From the NCBI GenBank assembly GCA_050480245.1, contig JBCNEQ010000034.1: a stretch of 14,684 nucleotides of DNA; one strand, written 5' to 3'. This document shows positions 1 through 6,928 of the stretch, one piece after another. Every line of letters begins with the position of its first letter. Within the stretch, counting starts at the first letter, position 1. Under the pieces are notes generated by a model. The model made no database searches, had not been told where the DNA came from, and was given only the letters and a program-made list of their open reading frames with translations. This DNA comes from Anoxybacillus sp050480245. Lineage in GTDB: Bacteria; Bacillota; Bacilli; Bacillales; Anoxybacillaceae. The translations under genes were made by a program, and so were the position numbers.

Positions 1-753
1 CAAGGTGCGAAATATGAGATACATATTATTTGGTTATTCATTCAATATTGGCTATTAAAGCGGCAAACGATGATGGAACGCATGGAGACGGAAGCGCAAA
101 AGCTCGAGCTGATCGGCACCCTCGCCGCCAGCACCGCGCACGAAATTCGCAACCCGCTCGCTGGCATTAAAGGGTTTATTCAACTGTTAAGTGAAAAACA
201 TAAAGATAACGAATCACAGCTTTATTTTTCCGTCATTCAAAACGAAATTACACGGATTAATGATATCGTGAACGAATTTTTAATTCTCGGCAAGCCGACA
301 GCGCGAAAGCTTGAGACATGCGACCTCAACCGCATTGTTCAAAGCATTCATCCGATGATTGAGTCGCAAGCGCATTTACATAACGTCGTCTATACGTTTC
401 AACGTGCCGATGTGCCGCTGCCGATTCGTTGTTCAAAAGATCATTTAAAACAAGTCGTCTTAAATTTAGCAAAAAATGCGATCGAAGCGATGTCAAACGG
501 CGGACAATTGACGATTTCGTTGACGAAACAAAACGATTGGGCGGTGTTGCACGTTGTAGATACAGGATGCGGCATTCCAAAACAAGTGAGCGACAAATTA
601 TTTCAGCCGTTTATGACATCGAAACAAACAGGAACAGGGCTTGGGCTTGTCGTATGTAAACGAATCGTTGACATGCATGAAGGAACGATCGACATTTATA
701 GTATAGAAAATAAAGGAACGACGATTACCGTTCGTCTTCCGTTAGGAGGTTGA
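1..753 (+). CDS. Sporulation-type sensor histidine kinase, C-terminal part (5' end outside window)
   Basis: This is the catalytic half of a two-component sensor kinase, which autophosphorylates on histidine and passes phosphate to a response regulator or phosphorelay protein. The frame is open from base 1, so the gene starts upstream; the ATG at 70 is internal. Counting from base 1, residues about 7-19 are hydrophobic (IHIIWLFIQYWLL), which suggests a last membrane helix. The HisKA motif AHEIRNPLAGIKG follows with the phospho-accepting His at residue 47. The ATPase domain shows the N box (NLAKNAIEAM), G1 (DTGCGIP), F box (LFQPFMTSK) and G2 (GTGLGL). Domain style resembles the Bacillus KinA-KinE sporulation kinases. 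A membrane helix directly before the His box argues for a KinB-like multi-pass sensor rather than a PAS-domain kinase, but the sensor is not visible. The stop lies 2 bp before the ZIP gene, so the two are probably co-transcribed. Confidence 0.9.
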   Translation, partial: QGAKYEIHIIWLFIQYWLLKRQTMMERMETEAQKLELIGTLAASTAHEIRNPLAGIKGFIQLLSEKHKDNESQLYFSVIQNEITRINDIVNEFLILGKPTARKLETCDLNRIVQSIHPMIESQAHLHNVVYTFQRADVPLPIRCSKDHLKQVVLNLAKNAIEAMSNGGQLTISLTKQNDWAVLHVVDTGCGIPKQVSDKLFQPFMTSKQTGTGLGLVVCKRIVDMHEGTIDIYSIENKGTTITVRLPLGG

Positions 754-755
754 TT

Positions 756-1490
756 ATGGTTGACATGCTGATCGGAAGCACATTATCTGCGCTAGCGACA
801 GGAGCTGGCGCTGTTCCGATTTTATTTTTGTCGCGCTCATTAACGCACAAATGGCGCGATATGTTGCTTGCTTTTACAGCTGGCATTATGATGGCCGCGT
901 CGATGCTTGGGCTAATTCCTGAGGCGCTCTCTTCTGGAACGTTTTTTTCGCTTATGGTTGGGTTATGCGTCGGAGTCTTAACGTTAACGTTGCTTGAGGA
1001 CATTGTGCCGCATATCGACTTGTCGCATACAAAAAGCGGCATAAAAATCGACCAAAAAGCGTTGCTTGTGCTTACGGCGATTACGCTTCATAACATTCCA
1101 GAAGGTTTATCTGTTGGCGTCAGCTACGCCTCTGGTGAACAAAACCATATCGGCGATTTAATTGCGCTAGCGATCGGCTTTCAAAATGCACCTGAAGGAT
1201 TGCTTGTTGCGCTTTTTCTATTTAATCAACATATATCAAGAGGAAAAGCGTTTTTGATGGCAACAGGAACGGGGTTCGTTGAACTTGTCGCCTCTGTCAT
1301 CGGCTTTTATTTAACCACGGTCGTTCAGTCGCTCGTTCCGTACGGATTAGCGTTTGCCGCTGGCGCGATGCTATTTATTATTTATAAAGAGTTAATCCCG
1401 GAAAGCCATGGCGATGGAAATGAAAAATCGTCAACGTATGCCTTTATTACCGGTCTATTAGTCATGGTGTTTTTAATTGAAACATTTTAA
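756..1490 (+). CDS. ZIP-family divalent metal (zinc) transporter
   Basis: This is a 244-residue membrane protein of the ZIP (ZupT/GufA-like) family, which moves Zn2+ and related divalent cations into the cytoplasm. About eight hydrophobic segments are visible. The family's metal-site motifs are HNIPEG (His112-Glu116) and its partner QNAPEG (Gln143-Glu147), on adjacent helices. A third acidic/His cluster, KELIPESHGDGNE, lies near the C-terminus and looks like a short cytosolic metal-binding loop. Gln in place of His in the second motif occurs in some family members and may alter metal preference. I chose the ATG at 756 because a perfect AGGAGGT (744-750) sits 5 bp upstream. The in-frame TTG at 750 overlaps this SD and is unlikely. 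The gene lies between the kinase (2 bp gap) and the DMT permease (11 bp gap). Substrate is inferred from family only. Confidence 0.88.
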   Translation: MVDMLIGSTLSALATGAGAVPILFLSRSLTHKWRDMLLAFTAGIMMAASMLGLIPEALSSGTFFSLMVGLCVGVLTLTLLEDIVPHIDLSHTKSGIKIDQKALLVLTAITLHNIPEGLSVGVSYASGEQNHIGDLIALAIGFQNAPEGLLVALFLFNQHISRGKAFLMATGTGFVELVASVIGFYLTTVVQSLVPYGLAFAAGAMLFIIYKELIPESHGDGNEKSSTYAFITGLLVMVFLIETF

Positions 1491-1501
1491 GGATGATGAA
1501 C

Positions 1502-2353
1502 ATGTCGAAATATTATATGCTTCTTTTATTGACAAGCGCCTTATGGGGAGGCAACTTTGTCGCAAGCAAGCTGCTTGTTGCGCACGCCTCCCCGCTTTCG
1601 TTAACGTTTATTCGTTGGACGATCGCGGTCCTTTTTTTATTTCCGATCGTGTTGAGAAAAGAACGATCCGTTCGTTTACAAAAACAAGGTATGATACCGC
1701 TTATAGCGATGGGAGTTTCGGGCGTCGTCTTATTTAACGTCCTCATGTTTCAAGCGCTTGAACATACATCAGCCGACCATGTCGGGTTAATTTCAACGTT
1801 AAATCCGATAGCGATTGCGCTTGTAGCATACGTTGCCTACCGCGATAAGCTCACGATCCGTCAATGTCTGGCGATGGTCGTCTCACTCATTGGCGTGCTG
1901 ATCGTGATGACGCACGGGCAACTTCATCGTCTATCGGATATAAACGTCGGGGATATGTGGATGCTTGCAGCCGTCATCATTTGGGGCGTCTATTCCGCTT
2001 GCGCAAAAGCGGTCATGAAATGGTATTCTCCGCTTGCGGCGACGTTTTGGTCCGGCGTCTTTGGCGTCATCGGGTTGTTGCCGTTTCTTTCTTCTTTTTC
2101 TGTCCATGACGCCAACATCTCGTTTGTATTGGCCATTTTATATACGAGCGTCGGAGCGACGGTGCTTGCGATGTTTCTTTGGAACGTCGGCGTAAAACAA
2201 GTCGGTGCCACAACAGCAGGAATGTTTTTAAATTTCAACCCGCTTTTTACCGCATTGTTCGCATACATATTACTTGGGGAAACGTTAACGGCGACACAAT
2301 GGATCGGTTCATTCATTACGATTGCAGGCGTCATCTTGTTCACAAAAAAATAG
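1502..2353 (+). CDS. EamA/DMT-superfamily permease
   Basis: This 283-residue integral membrane protein has about ten predicted helices arranged as two EamA repeats (roughly residues 5-137 and 150-282). The first repeat shows the typical SALWGGNFVASKLL helix-1 motif. The second ends with the NFNPLFTALFAYILLGETLT pattern seen in this family near helix 9. Family members export amino acids, metabolites or drugs; nothing here fixes the substrate. In-frame ATGs occur at 1493, 1496 and 1502. I prefer 1502 because AAGGA (1489-1493) is then 8 bp upstream, whereas the earlier ATGs overlap or adjoin that SD. The gene is the last of the kinase-ZIP-DMT cluster, and its stop codon lies at the edge of a terminator hairpin. 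Confidence 0.88.
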   Translation: MSKYYMLLLLTSALWGGNFVASKLLVAHASPLSLTFIRWTIAVLFLFPIVLRKERSVRLQKQGMIPLIAMGVSGVVLFNVLMFQALEHTSADHVGLISTLNPIAIALVAYVAYRDKLTIRQCLAMVVSLIGVLIVMTHGQLHRLSDINVGDMWMLAAVIIWGVYSACAKAVMKWYSPLAATFWSGVFGVIGLLPFLSSFSVHDANISFVLAILYTSVGATVLAMFLWNVGVKQVGATTAGMFLNFNPLFTALFAYILLGETLTATQWIGSFITIAGVILFTKK

Positions 2354-2380
2354 AAGGGGCGTTATTCCCCTTCTTTTTCT
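2353..2380. terminator. Bidirectional intrinsic terminator between the DMT gene and mtnD
   Basis: A perfect 7-bp stem, GAAGGGG (2353-2359) with CCCCTTC (2367-2373), encloses a 7-nt loop. On the plus strand it is followed by TTTTTCT. On the minus strand the sequence after the stem is TATTTTTT, because of the A-run at 2344-2352. It can therefore end both convergent transcripts. The mtnD stop codon (2362-2364) lies inside the loop. Confidence 0.85.
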
Positions 2381-2898
2381 TCATATGGATGCGCCACCCA
2401 ACCAGACGGATCAATAAACAAGCGGACGGCAACGACTTGGCGGTCGTCCATTAACGTAAAGAAATGCGGGTTTCCTTCTGGGACAGAAATGACATCGCCC
2501 GCTTCAAGTTCAACGTCAAAATAACCTGTTTGTTCATCACCTTTAATAACGAAAATGCCATGACCAGCAACAATCGCCCGCACTTCGTCTTCCGTATGCG
2601 TATGCACTTGTTCAAATTTTTTCAATAACTCTTCTAAATTTGGCGTTTGTTCGCACAAGGCAACAACGTCCCATGCTTGATAGCCTCTTCGCTTCGCTAA
2701 ATCTTCAATTTCTGTTTGAAACGTTGCTAAAATGTCCGCTTTTTCTTCGTCTGTTAATACGAATTTATTTTGCAAATGCGCTGGAAGTTTCCTTGCATCC
2801 CAATGCTCATATAGCACTCCTTGCTTATTTAAAAACGCTGCGACGTTTTCCTTTCCTTCAATCACTTCACCTGTGTTGCGCACTTTAATGACTGCCAT
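2362..2898 (-). CDS. mtnD: Acireductone dioxygenase
   Basis: This enzyme oxidises 1,2-dihydroxy-3-keto-5-methylthiopentene with O2. The Fe2+ form gives 4-methylthio-2-oxobutyrate plus formate, and the Ni2+ form gives an off-pathway CO-releasing reaction. The 178-residue length is normal for the bacterial family. The cupin metal ligands are visible: His99 and His101 in QVHTHTEDEVR, Glu105, and His145 in GNPHFF. The start ATG has a GGGGGAG SD six bases upstream, between it and the mtnB stop 13 bp away. It is the last gene of mtnWXBD and ends within the shared terminator. Sequence cannot tell which metal is used in vivo. Confidence 0.96.
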   Translation of the reverse strand: MAVIKVRNTGEVIEGKENVAAFLNKQGVLYEHWDARKLPAHLQNKFVLTDEEKADILATFQTEIEDLAKRRGYQAWDVVALCEQTPNLEELLKKFEQVHTHTEDEVRAIVAGHGIFVIKGDEQTGYFDVELEAGDVISVPEGNPHFFTLMDDRQVVAVRLFIDPSGWVAHPYEEKEGE

Positions 2899-2911
2899 AC
2901 CATACTCCCCC

Positions 2912-3520
2912 TTATCGTTTTAAAAGTAGTAATTTTACATAGTACTGACATAAAAACTCGCAAGCTTCTAAAAACTTTTTCGCTTCAAACGCATCTTTTC
3001 CCCATACGGTAATGCCGTGGTTGCGAATAAGCACCGCCCCTCGATCTTCATGGACATGGTCGGCGAACGCTTTTGCTAACGTCGGAATATGGGCGAAATT
3101 CGGAATAATCGGAATGCGAAACGCCGCATCTTCTTCCCATAATCCGAACGCTTTAATGATTTCTTGATTGGTAAAAACGACTTCCCCTTCCTCGCCGTAC
3201 CATTCCGAAATGATGTTGTTGTCGACAGTATGGACGTGAAGCACACACCCGGCGCTCGTTTTGTTGTAAATTTCGACATGTAATAACGTTTCTGCGGACG
3301 GTTTCAAGTGCGTCGCCTCCACTGGCTGTCCGTTCGCCCCAACAAGTAAAAAATCTTCCGCCGTCTCTTTTCGTTTATCTTTTCCGCTTGCGGTGACAAG
3401 AAACGTAAGTGGCTCATCGCTCACCTTTAGCGACAAGTTGCCGCTTGTCGCCATGAACCAGTCGCGCGCCGCCAGCTCTCGTTTCACTTCGGCAAGCTCT
3501 GCCCATTTTTGTTGTTTCAC
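2912..3520 (-). CDS. mtnB: Methylthioribulose-1-phosphate dehydratase
   Basis: MtnB dehydrates 5-methylthioribulose 1-phosphate to 2,3-diketo-5-methylthiopentyl 1-phosphate. It is a 202-residue class II aldolase/adducin-fold protein. Zinc ligands are seen as His95 and His97 in VLHVHTVDNN and His168 in RNHGITVWG. Glu120 in NQEIIKAF sits where the family's catalytic acid is expected. The start is GTG (3520-3518), which overlaps the mtnX TGA as GTGA and has GAGGTGA a few bases upstream, indicating translational coupling. Fuculose-phosphate aldolase is the common alternative label for this fold, but the position inside mtnWXBD and the length settle the call. Confidence 0.95.
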   Translation of the reverse strand: MKQQKWAELAEVKRELAARDWFMATSGNLSLKVSDEPLTFLVTASGKDKRKETAEDFLLVGANGQPVEATHLKPSAETLLHVEIYNKTSAGCVLHVHTVDNNIISEWYGEEGEVVFTNQEIIKAFGLWEEDAAFRIPIIPNFAHIPTLAKAFADHVHEDRGAVLIRNHGITVWGKDAFEAKKFLEACEFLCQYYVKLLLLKR

Positions 3521-4173
3521 GCGATCACCTCGCTTTCTTTTAACGCGTCAATGACATCATAAAACGTCGTAAACGGCGTATGCGGCAAGTTTAGCTCACG
3601 GCATTTTTCAAGCAAAAAGTCGCGCGCAATGACGTGATCGGCTAGTTTGGCCGCTGCTAAATCAGTAATCGAGTCGCCGATGACGATCGTTTTTGCCCCT
3701 TTTGGCGCGAGTTTACGAAGAAGCGACGGCTTGCAACATCCGCAGCCGTTTTGACAATGTTCATCGCACGCATACGGCCACGTAATGTGGATCGTTTCCC
3801 CGCTAAAATCGGCGCTATTACAAAAAATGCGCTCTTTTTCAATCAGTCCGTCCAGGAGCGGATAAACGAAAAAGTCGATGCCGCCGCTCACAATATAAAG
3901 CGGGATTTGCCGTTCGTTCGTAAACGCAACAAAGTCGGAAAATCCGTCGCGAATGCGCGCGGTATGAAGCAAAAATTGCACGATGTCTTCTTTCAGCGTC
4001 GTCGGCAACAGCGAAAACATGCGCCCGACCCCTTGTTGTATGGAACATGTTTGCGCTAATATATCATCTTTGATCGCTTCCCACTCCGGCGGAGCAAACT
4101 GTTTCATTAAGGCAATAATGTTGTCGTTTAACGTAATCGTTCCGTCAAAGTCGCAAAAAATGATTGGTTTCAC
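3517..4173 (-). CDS. mtnX: 2-hydroxy-3-keto-5-methylthiopentenyl-1-phosphate phosphatase
   Basis: MtnX is a HAD-superfamily phosphatase that converts the MtnW product to acireductone. From the GTG at 4173 it has 218 residues. HAD motif I is DFDGT (nucleophile Asp8, general acid Asp10), motif II is the Ser of IVSGG (Ser96), and motif III is GDSITD (Asp167, Asp171). A cysteine-rich segment, CDEHCQNGCGCCK (Cys136-Cys147), lies before motif III. I prefer the GTG because it overlaps the mtnW TGA as GTGA and has a GGGGGAG SD six bases upstream. The alternative is ATG at 4188, which adds five residues. Using MtnW plus MtnX rather than the fused enolase-phosphatase MtnC is the Bacillus version of the pathway. 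Confidence 0.94.
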   Translation of the reverse strand: MKPIIFCDFDGTITLNDNIIALMKQFAPPEWEAIKDDILAQTCSIQQGVGRMFSLLPTTLKEDIVQFLLHTARIRDGFSDFVAFTNERQIPLYIVSGGIDFFVYPLLDGLIEKERIFCNSADFSGETIHITWPYACDEHCQNGCGCCKPSLLRKLAPKGAKTIVIGDSITDLAAAKLADHVIARDFLLEKCRELNLPHTPFTTFYDVIDALKESEVIA

Positions 4174-5393
4174 GATGCGCTCCCCCATAAGTCAAGCGCT
4201 TGTTGCAACGCTTCGTTTTCTTTTGCTGCGTCATGAAGCGAACGCCCAGCAAGCACCGCTTCTATTGCGGCACGAAACGCTTGCCCACCGCCAACCGCTC
4301 CGCTCGGATGCCCGTGCACCCCACCGCCTGCGTTAATGATGGAGTCAATGCCAAAATCGCGCACAAGAAGCGGCACAAGCCCTGGATGAATGCCGGCAGA
4401 TGGGACAGGAAACGCGCGCAAAAACGGTTCTTCTTTCGTTAATTCATGAGCGATCGCAAGCGTCTGTTCTTTTTCAAGGGCGACGCTTCCGTACGGTGAT
4501 GGGAAGAGCGAAAAGTCCGCCCCTGCCATGCGCAATAGTTTGCCAAGAAGCAAAGCGTAGCTTACGCCATATACGTGTGATGAGGCGATCGCTCCGCTAA
4601 ACGACGGATGCGCCATAATCGGCAAACGAATGTCATCATCTTCACGAAGCGCTTGCAACACATCAAGCCCATATGTAAACACGTTAAACAATAATACGTC
4701 CGCGCCAAGATCTGCTGCCCGCTTCGCTTTTTCTTTTAACTCAAACGTTTTTCCGGTTAAGTTCACCGCATATAACGTTCGGTGCCCTGTTTGTTCGTAC
4801 ACGTCTTGAAGCGCTCGTTTTCCTGCCATGATGCGCTTGTCAAACGGCGTCAAGTCGTTGTCAAATAAAATTTCATCGTCTTTGACGAGGTCGACACCGC
4901 CAAGCGCTTGCCATTTTAATTGTTCGGTGACGTATCGTAAATCGCGCCCAATGACCGCTTTAAAAATGCTCATGACAAGCGGACGGTCAAAGACGCCAAG
5001 TTTTTCACGAATGCCGTCAATGCCAAAGCGCGGGCCGGGAAAAGCGCGCTTCAGTTCGTCCGAAAACGTTAAGTCAACAAGTTTAATCGTTCCGTCCAAC
5101 GACAATTTGCCAAACGTCGTTGTCAAAATGGCTGGAAAATCAGCGCTAAAATTGACGCTCGGATACGAAATGCGCACGAGCGCACGTTTTAGTCGCTTTC
5201 CAAAAAACGCATTGACACGCTCGTCTTCCTCTAGCTCTTCGATCGACTGAACGATCCCTTTATGTTTTTTTAACTGTTCTTGTTCAAGCTGCGGCAAATC
5301 AGTCCACGATCCGACAGTCAGTCCAAGCGCGATACCTTCTGCTTTTTTCGCTAGATCTTTGTCGTCATGAATCAAATATGTTGCGGTAATCAT
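4170..5393 (-). CDS. mtnW: 2,3-diketo-5-methylthiopentyl-1-phosphate enolase (RuBisCO-like protein)
   Basis: MtnW tautomerises 2,3-diketo-5-methylthiopentyl 1-phosphate to the enol form used by MtnX. It is a form IV RuBisCO-like protein with no expected CO2-fixing role. The 407-residue length fits the family. The segment GGVDLVKDDE carries the lysine expected to be carbamylated for Mg2+ binding (Lys171) and the metal ligands Asp173 and Glu174. Lys96 in FGKLS aligns with the catalytic base known from Geobacillus MtnW, both with the same two-residue offset. A phosphate-binding glycine stretch, INAGGGVHGHPSGAVGGG, is near residue 355. The ATG at 5393 has AAAGGGGTGG just upstream. It is the first gene of the operon, behind an S-box leader. 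Confidence 0.96.
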   Translation of the reverse strand: MITATYLIHDDKDLAKKAEGIALGLTVGSWTDLPQLEQEQLKKHKGIVQSIEELEEDERVNAFFGKRLKRALVRISYPSVNFSADFPAILTTTFGKLSLDGTIKLVDLTFSDELKRAFPGPRFGIDGIREKLGVFDRPLVMSIFKAVIGRDLRYVTEQLKWQALGGVDLVKDDEILFDNDLTPFDKRIMAGKRALQDVYEQTGHRTLYAVNLTGKTFELKEKAKRAADLGADVLLFNVFTYGLDVLQALREDDDIRLPIMAHPSFSGAIASSHVYGVSYALLLGKLLRMAGADFSLFPSPYGSVALEKEQTLAIAHELTKEEPFLRAFPVPSAGIHPGLVPLLVRDFGIDSIINAGGGVHGHPSGAVGGGQAFRAAIEAVLAGRSLHDAAKENEALQQALDLWGSAS

Positions 5394-5412
5394 ATGTCCA
5401 CCCCTTTACAAA

Positions 5413-5437
5413 TAAAAAACCTCTTCATAAGAAGAGG
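5413..5437 (-). terminator. SAM-riboswitch expression-platform terminator before mtnW
   Basis: Read on the minus strand, the stem CCTCTTC with GAAGAGG (plus positions 5431-5437 and 5420-5426) has a TTAT loop and is followed by six T residues (plus A-run 5414-5419). Its 5' arm can instead pair with the 3' strand of aptamer helix P1: plus 5427-5436 and 5451-5460 are exact 10-nt reverse complements. This is the expected antiterminator switch. High SAM holds P1 and lets the terminator form. Confidence 0.9.
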
Positions 5438-5453
5438 CTTCATCGTTCGTCTC

Positions 5454-5563
5454 TTCTTATCTCTCAGCGCACTGCTGCGAGAATTAGCACCGTGCTTAAA
5501 CAGCTGTTTAAGTCGGTTGCCGGGCTTCATCGGGCTCGTCCCTCCGCCTACTCTTGATAAGAA
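5454..5563 (-). promoter_or_regulatory. SAM-I (S-box) riboswitch aptamer, mtnWXBD leader
   Basis: The minus strand carries the conserved S-box core, including GAGGGACGAGCCC, GATGAAGCCCGGCAACC, GGTGCTAATTC and the closing GAGAGATAAGA. Helix P1 is an 8-bp perfect pairing of TTCTTATC (plus 5556-5563) and GATAAGAA (plus 5454-5461). The P3 region is the variable part: a long AT-rich stem around AAACAGCTGTTT. S-adenosylmethionine binding is expected to promote termination and switch off mtnWXBD when SAM is plentiful. A terminator, a good SD and mtnW follow. Confidence 0.96.
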
Positions 5564-5608
5564 TTTGCAATATATTTAATTTTTTGAACAGTTCGTTTTT
5601 CATAAATT

Positions 5609-5620
5609 TAATTCGAATTA
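5609..5620. repeat. 12-bp perfect palindrome over the mtnW -10/start region
   Basis: TAATTCGAATTA reads the same on both strands and overlaps four bases of the -10 hexamer. A palindrome with the same core (ATTCGAAT) lies at the same offset in the mtnK promoter. It could be an operator half-site pair or a feature of the initially transcribed RNA; function is unknown. Confidence 0.6.
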
Positions 5621-5645
5621 TGACAGCACATGTGGCGTTTGTCAA
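5617..5645 (-). promoter_or_regulatory. SigA-type promoter of mtnWXBD
   Basis: On the minus strand a perfect -35 TTGACA (plus 5640-5645) is separated by 17 bp from CATAAT (plus 5617-5622). The start would be near 5610, about 45 nt before the aptamer. The -35 begins only 8 bp after the mtnE stop, with no terminator between. Confidence 0.8.
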
Positions 5646-5653
5646 TCATTTTT

Positions 5654-6826
5654 TTAAAAAAGTTGCAGTTGCCCGATGCGCCAAGCCGCTTCTTTTAGCC
5701 TTTCTTCGCTCGTCAGTAGCCCTGTGCGCACATAGCCTTCCCCATGTTCACCAAAACCGATCCCTGGAGCGACCGCAACGTGCGCTTTTTTGAGCAACAG
5801 CTCGGCAAACGTCTCAGACGTATAGCCGTTTGGCACCGGAAGCCAGGCGAAAAACGATCCTGATGGCGCTTGGACGTCCCAGCCAATGTCACGTAAAGCA
5901 TGAATAAACGTATTTCGTCTTGCTTCATATGTGGCGACAAGCTCAGCGACGCATTGTTGCGACTCGAGCAGCGCGACTGCTGCCGCTTCTTGAATGGCGC
6001 CGAAAATACTGACGTACAAATGGTCTTGGAGCACGTTAATCGCCTTAATCATGCTTTCGTTGCCGACCGCAAAGCCGATGCGCCACCCTGCCATATTGTA
6101 CGTTTTCGAAAACGTATAAATTTCAATACCGACGTCTTTTGCCCCTTCGACTTGTAAAAAGCTTATCGGCTTTTTCCCATCAAAGCCAATCGCCCCATAC
6201 GCAAAATCGTGCACGACAGCGATGTGATGTTTTTCCGCAAACGAAACGGTTTCTTGAAAAAACGATTCCGTTGCTGTCGCGCCTGTCGGATTGTTCGGAT
6301 AGTTTAAAAACATGAGCTTTGCCTCTCGAACGATGTCTTTGTTCAGCTCATCGTAGTTTGGCAAAAAGTTGTTTTCCGCTCGCAGCGGCATCATTTCCAT
6401 GCGCGCCCGCGCAAGCACCACCCCTGACCAATAGTCAGGGTATCCGGGATCGGGAACGAGCACCACGTCGCCCGGGTTTAATAAACAAAGCGGCATTTCG
6501 ACAAGCCCAGCTTTTCCGCCAAATAAAATGGCAACTTCTTTTTCTGGGTCAATCGTCACCCCGTATTCGCGTTGATAAAACGTGGCGACCGCCTCTTTTA
6601 CAAACGAATAGCCGCGAAACGGCGAATATTTATGATACATAGGATTTGCCACCGCCTGTTGCATCGCGCGCACAATATGCGCCGGCGTCGGTTGGTCGGG
6701 ATTTCCTTGCCCAAGATTAATGACATCGTGCCCTTCAGCGATGACCGCCTGTACTTTTTGCACGAGCGAAGCAAAAAATTGCTTCGGCAGTTGCTGTAAC
6801 ACGTTCGATTGTGGAAATGTTTTCAT
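5654..6826 (-). CDS. mtnE: Methionine-salvage aminotransferase (4-methylthio-2-oxobutyrate to methionine)
   Basis: MtnE is a fold-type I PLP aminotransferase that makes methionine from 4-methylthio-2-oxobutyrate, preferably with glutamine as amino donor in Bacillus. From the ATG at 6826 it is 390 residues. It closely matches the B. subtilis protein as I recall it, for example LPKQFFASLVQKV, NLGQGNPDQPTP and the C-terminal GLLTSEERLKEAA. The PLP lysine is in YTFSKTYNMAGWR (Lys241), with Asn of NYPNNPTG and Asp/Tyr of HDFAYG as cofactor contacts. A GTG at 6835 is in frame, but the SD (AGGTG) abuts it, whereas the ATG is 8 bp from the SD and fits the family N-terminus. It is divergent from mtnU and has no riboswitch in its roughly 40-nt leader. 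Confidence 0.95.
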   Translation of the reverse strand: MKTFPQSNVLQQLPKQFFASLVQKVQAVIAEGHDVINLGQGNPDQPTPAHIVRAMQQAVANPMYHKYSPFRGYSFVKEAVATFYQREYGVTIDPEKEVAILFGGKAGLVEMPLCLLNPGDVVLVPDPGYPDYWSGVVLARARMEMMPLRAENNFLPNYDELNKDIVREAKLMFLNYPNNPTGATATESFFQETVSFAEKHHIAVVHDFAYGAIGFDGKKPISFLQVEGAKDVGIEIYTFSKTYNMAGWRIGFAVGNESMIKAINVLQDHLYVSIFGAIQEAAAVALLESQQCVAELVATYEARRNTFIHALRDIGWDVQAPSGSFFAWLPVPNGYTSETFAELLLKKAHVAVAPGIGFGEHGEGYVRTGLLTSEERLKEAAWRIGQLQLF

Positions 6827-6853
6827 TTTTTTCACACCTACTTCACAAAAAGG

Positions 6854-6882
6854 TTGAAATTCTAGTCAGTTATCATATATCG
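6854..6882 (+). promoter_or_regulatory. Possible promoter of mtnU
   Basis: TTGAAA (6854-6859) is a fair -35, followed at 16-17 bp by AT-rich TATATC/ATATCG (6876-6882), a poor -10. If real, it overlaps the divergent mtnE promoter on the opposite strand, so the two would compete for polymerase. No riboswitch fits in the remaining leader. Confidence 0.3.
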
Positions 6883-6900
6883 TAAAAATCAAAATGTAAA
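6872..6900 (-). promoter_or_regulatory. Promoter of mtnE
   Basis: On the minus strand TTTACA (plus 6895-6900) is spaced 17 bp from TATGAT (plus 6872-6877). The predicted start leaves a leader of about 40 nt, too short for an S-box. Confidence 0.65.
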
Positions 6901-6928
6901 GGAAATTTTTTTTATTGAGGTGAATGAC

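Noticed and set aside
70..753. Complete 227-residue kinase starting at ATG 70
   Set aside because: The frame is open to base 1, the upstream codons form a plausible membrane helix, and no SD precedes 70. The gene is cut by the window edge.
2912..3520. L-fuculose-phosphate aldolase
   Set aside because: Same fold, but length, operon position and the HVHTVDNN region fit MtnB.
4828..5250. 140-residue plus-strand ORF opposite mtnW
   Set aside because: Serine/arginine-rich shadow translation of a well-supported gene, with no SD or recognisable domain.
4170..5393. RuBisCO large subunit / carbon fixation
   Set aside because: It is shorter than true RuBisCO, sits in the mtn operon, and has the motif set of the MtnW enolase.
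5367..5579. Small plus-strand ORF over the riboswitch
   Set aside because: It is antisense to the S-box aptamer and terminator and has no SD; its peptide resembles one from the other riboswitch only because the RNA elements are conserved.
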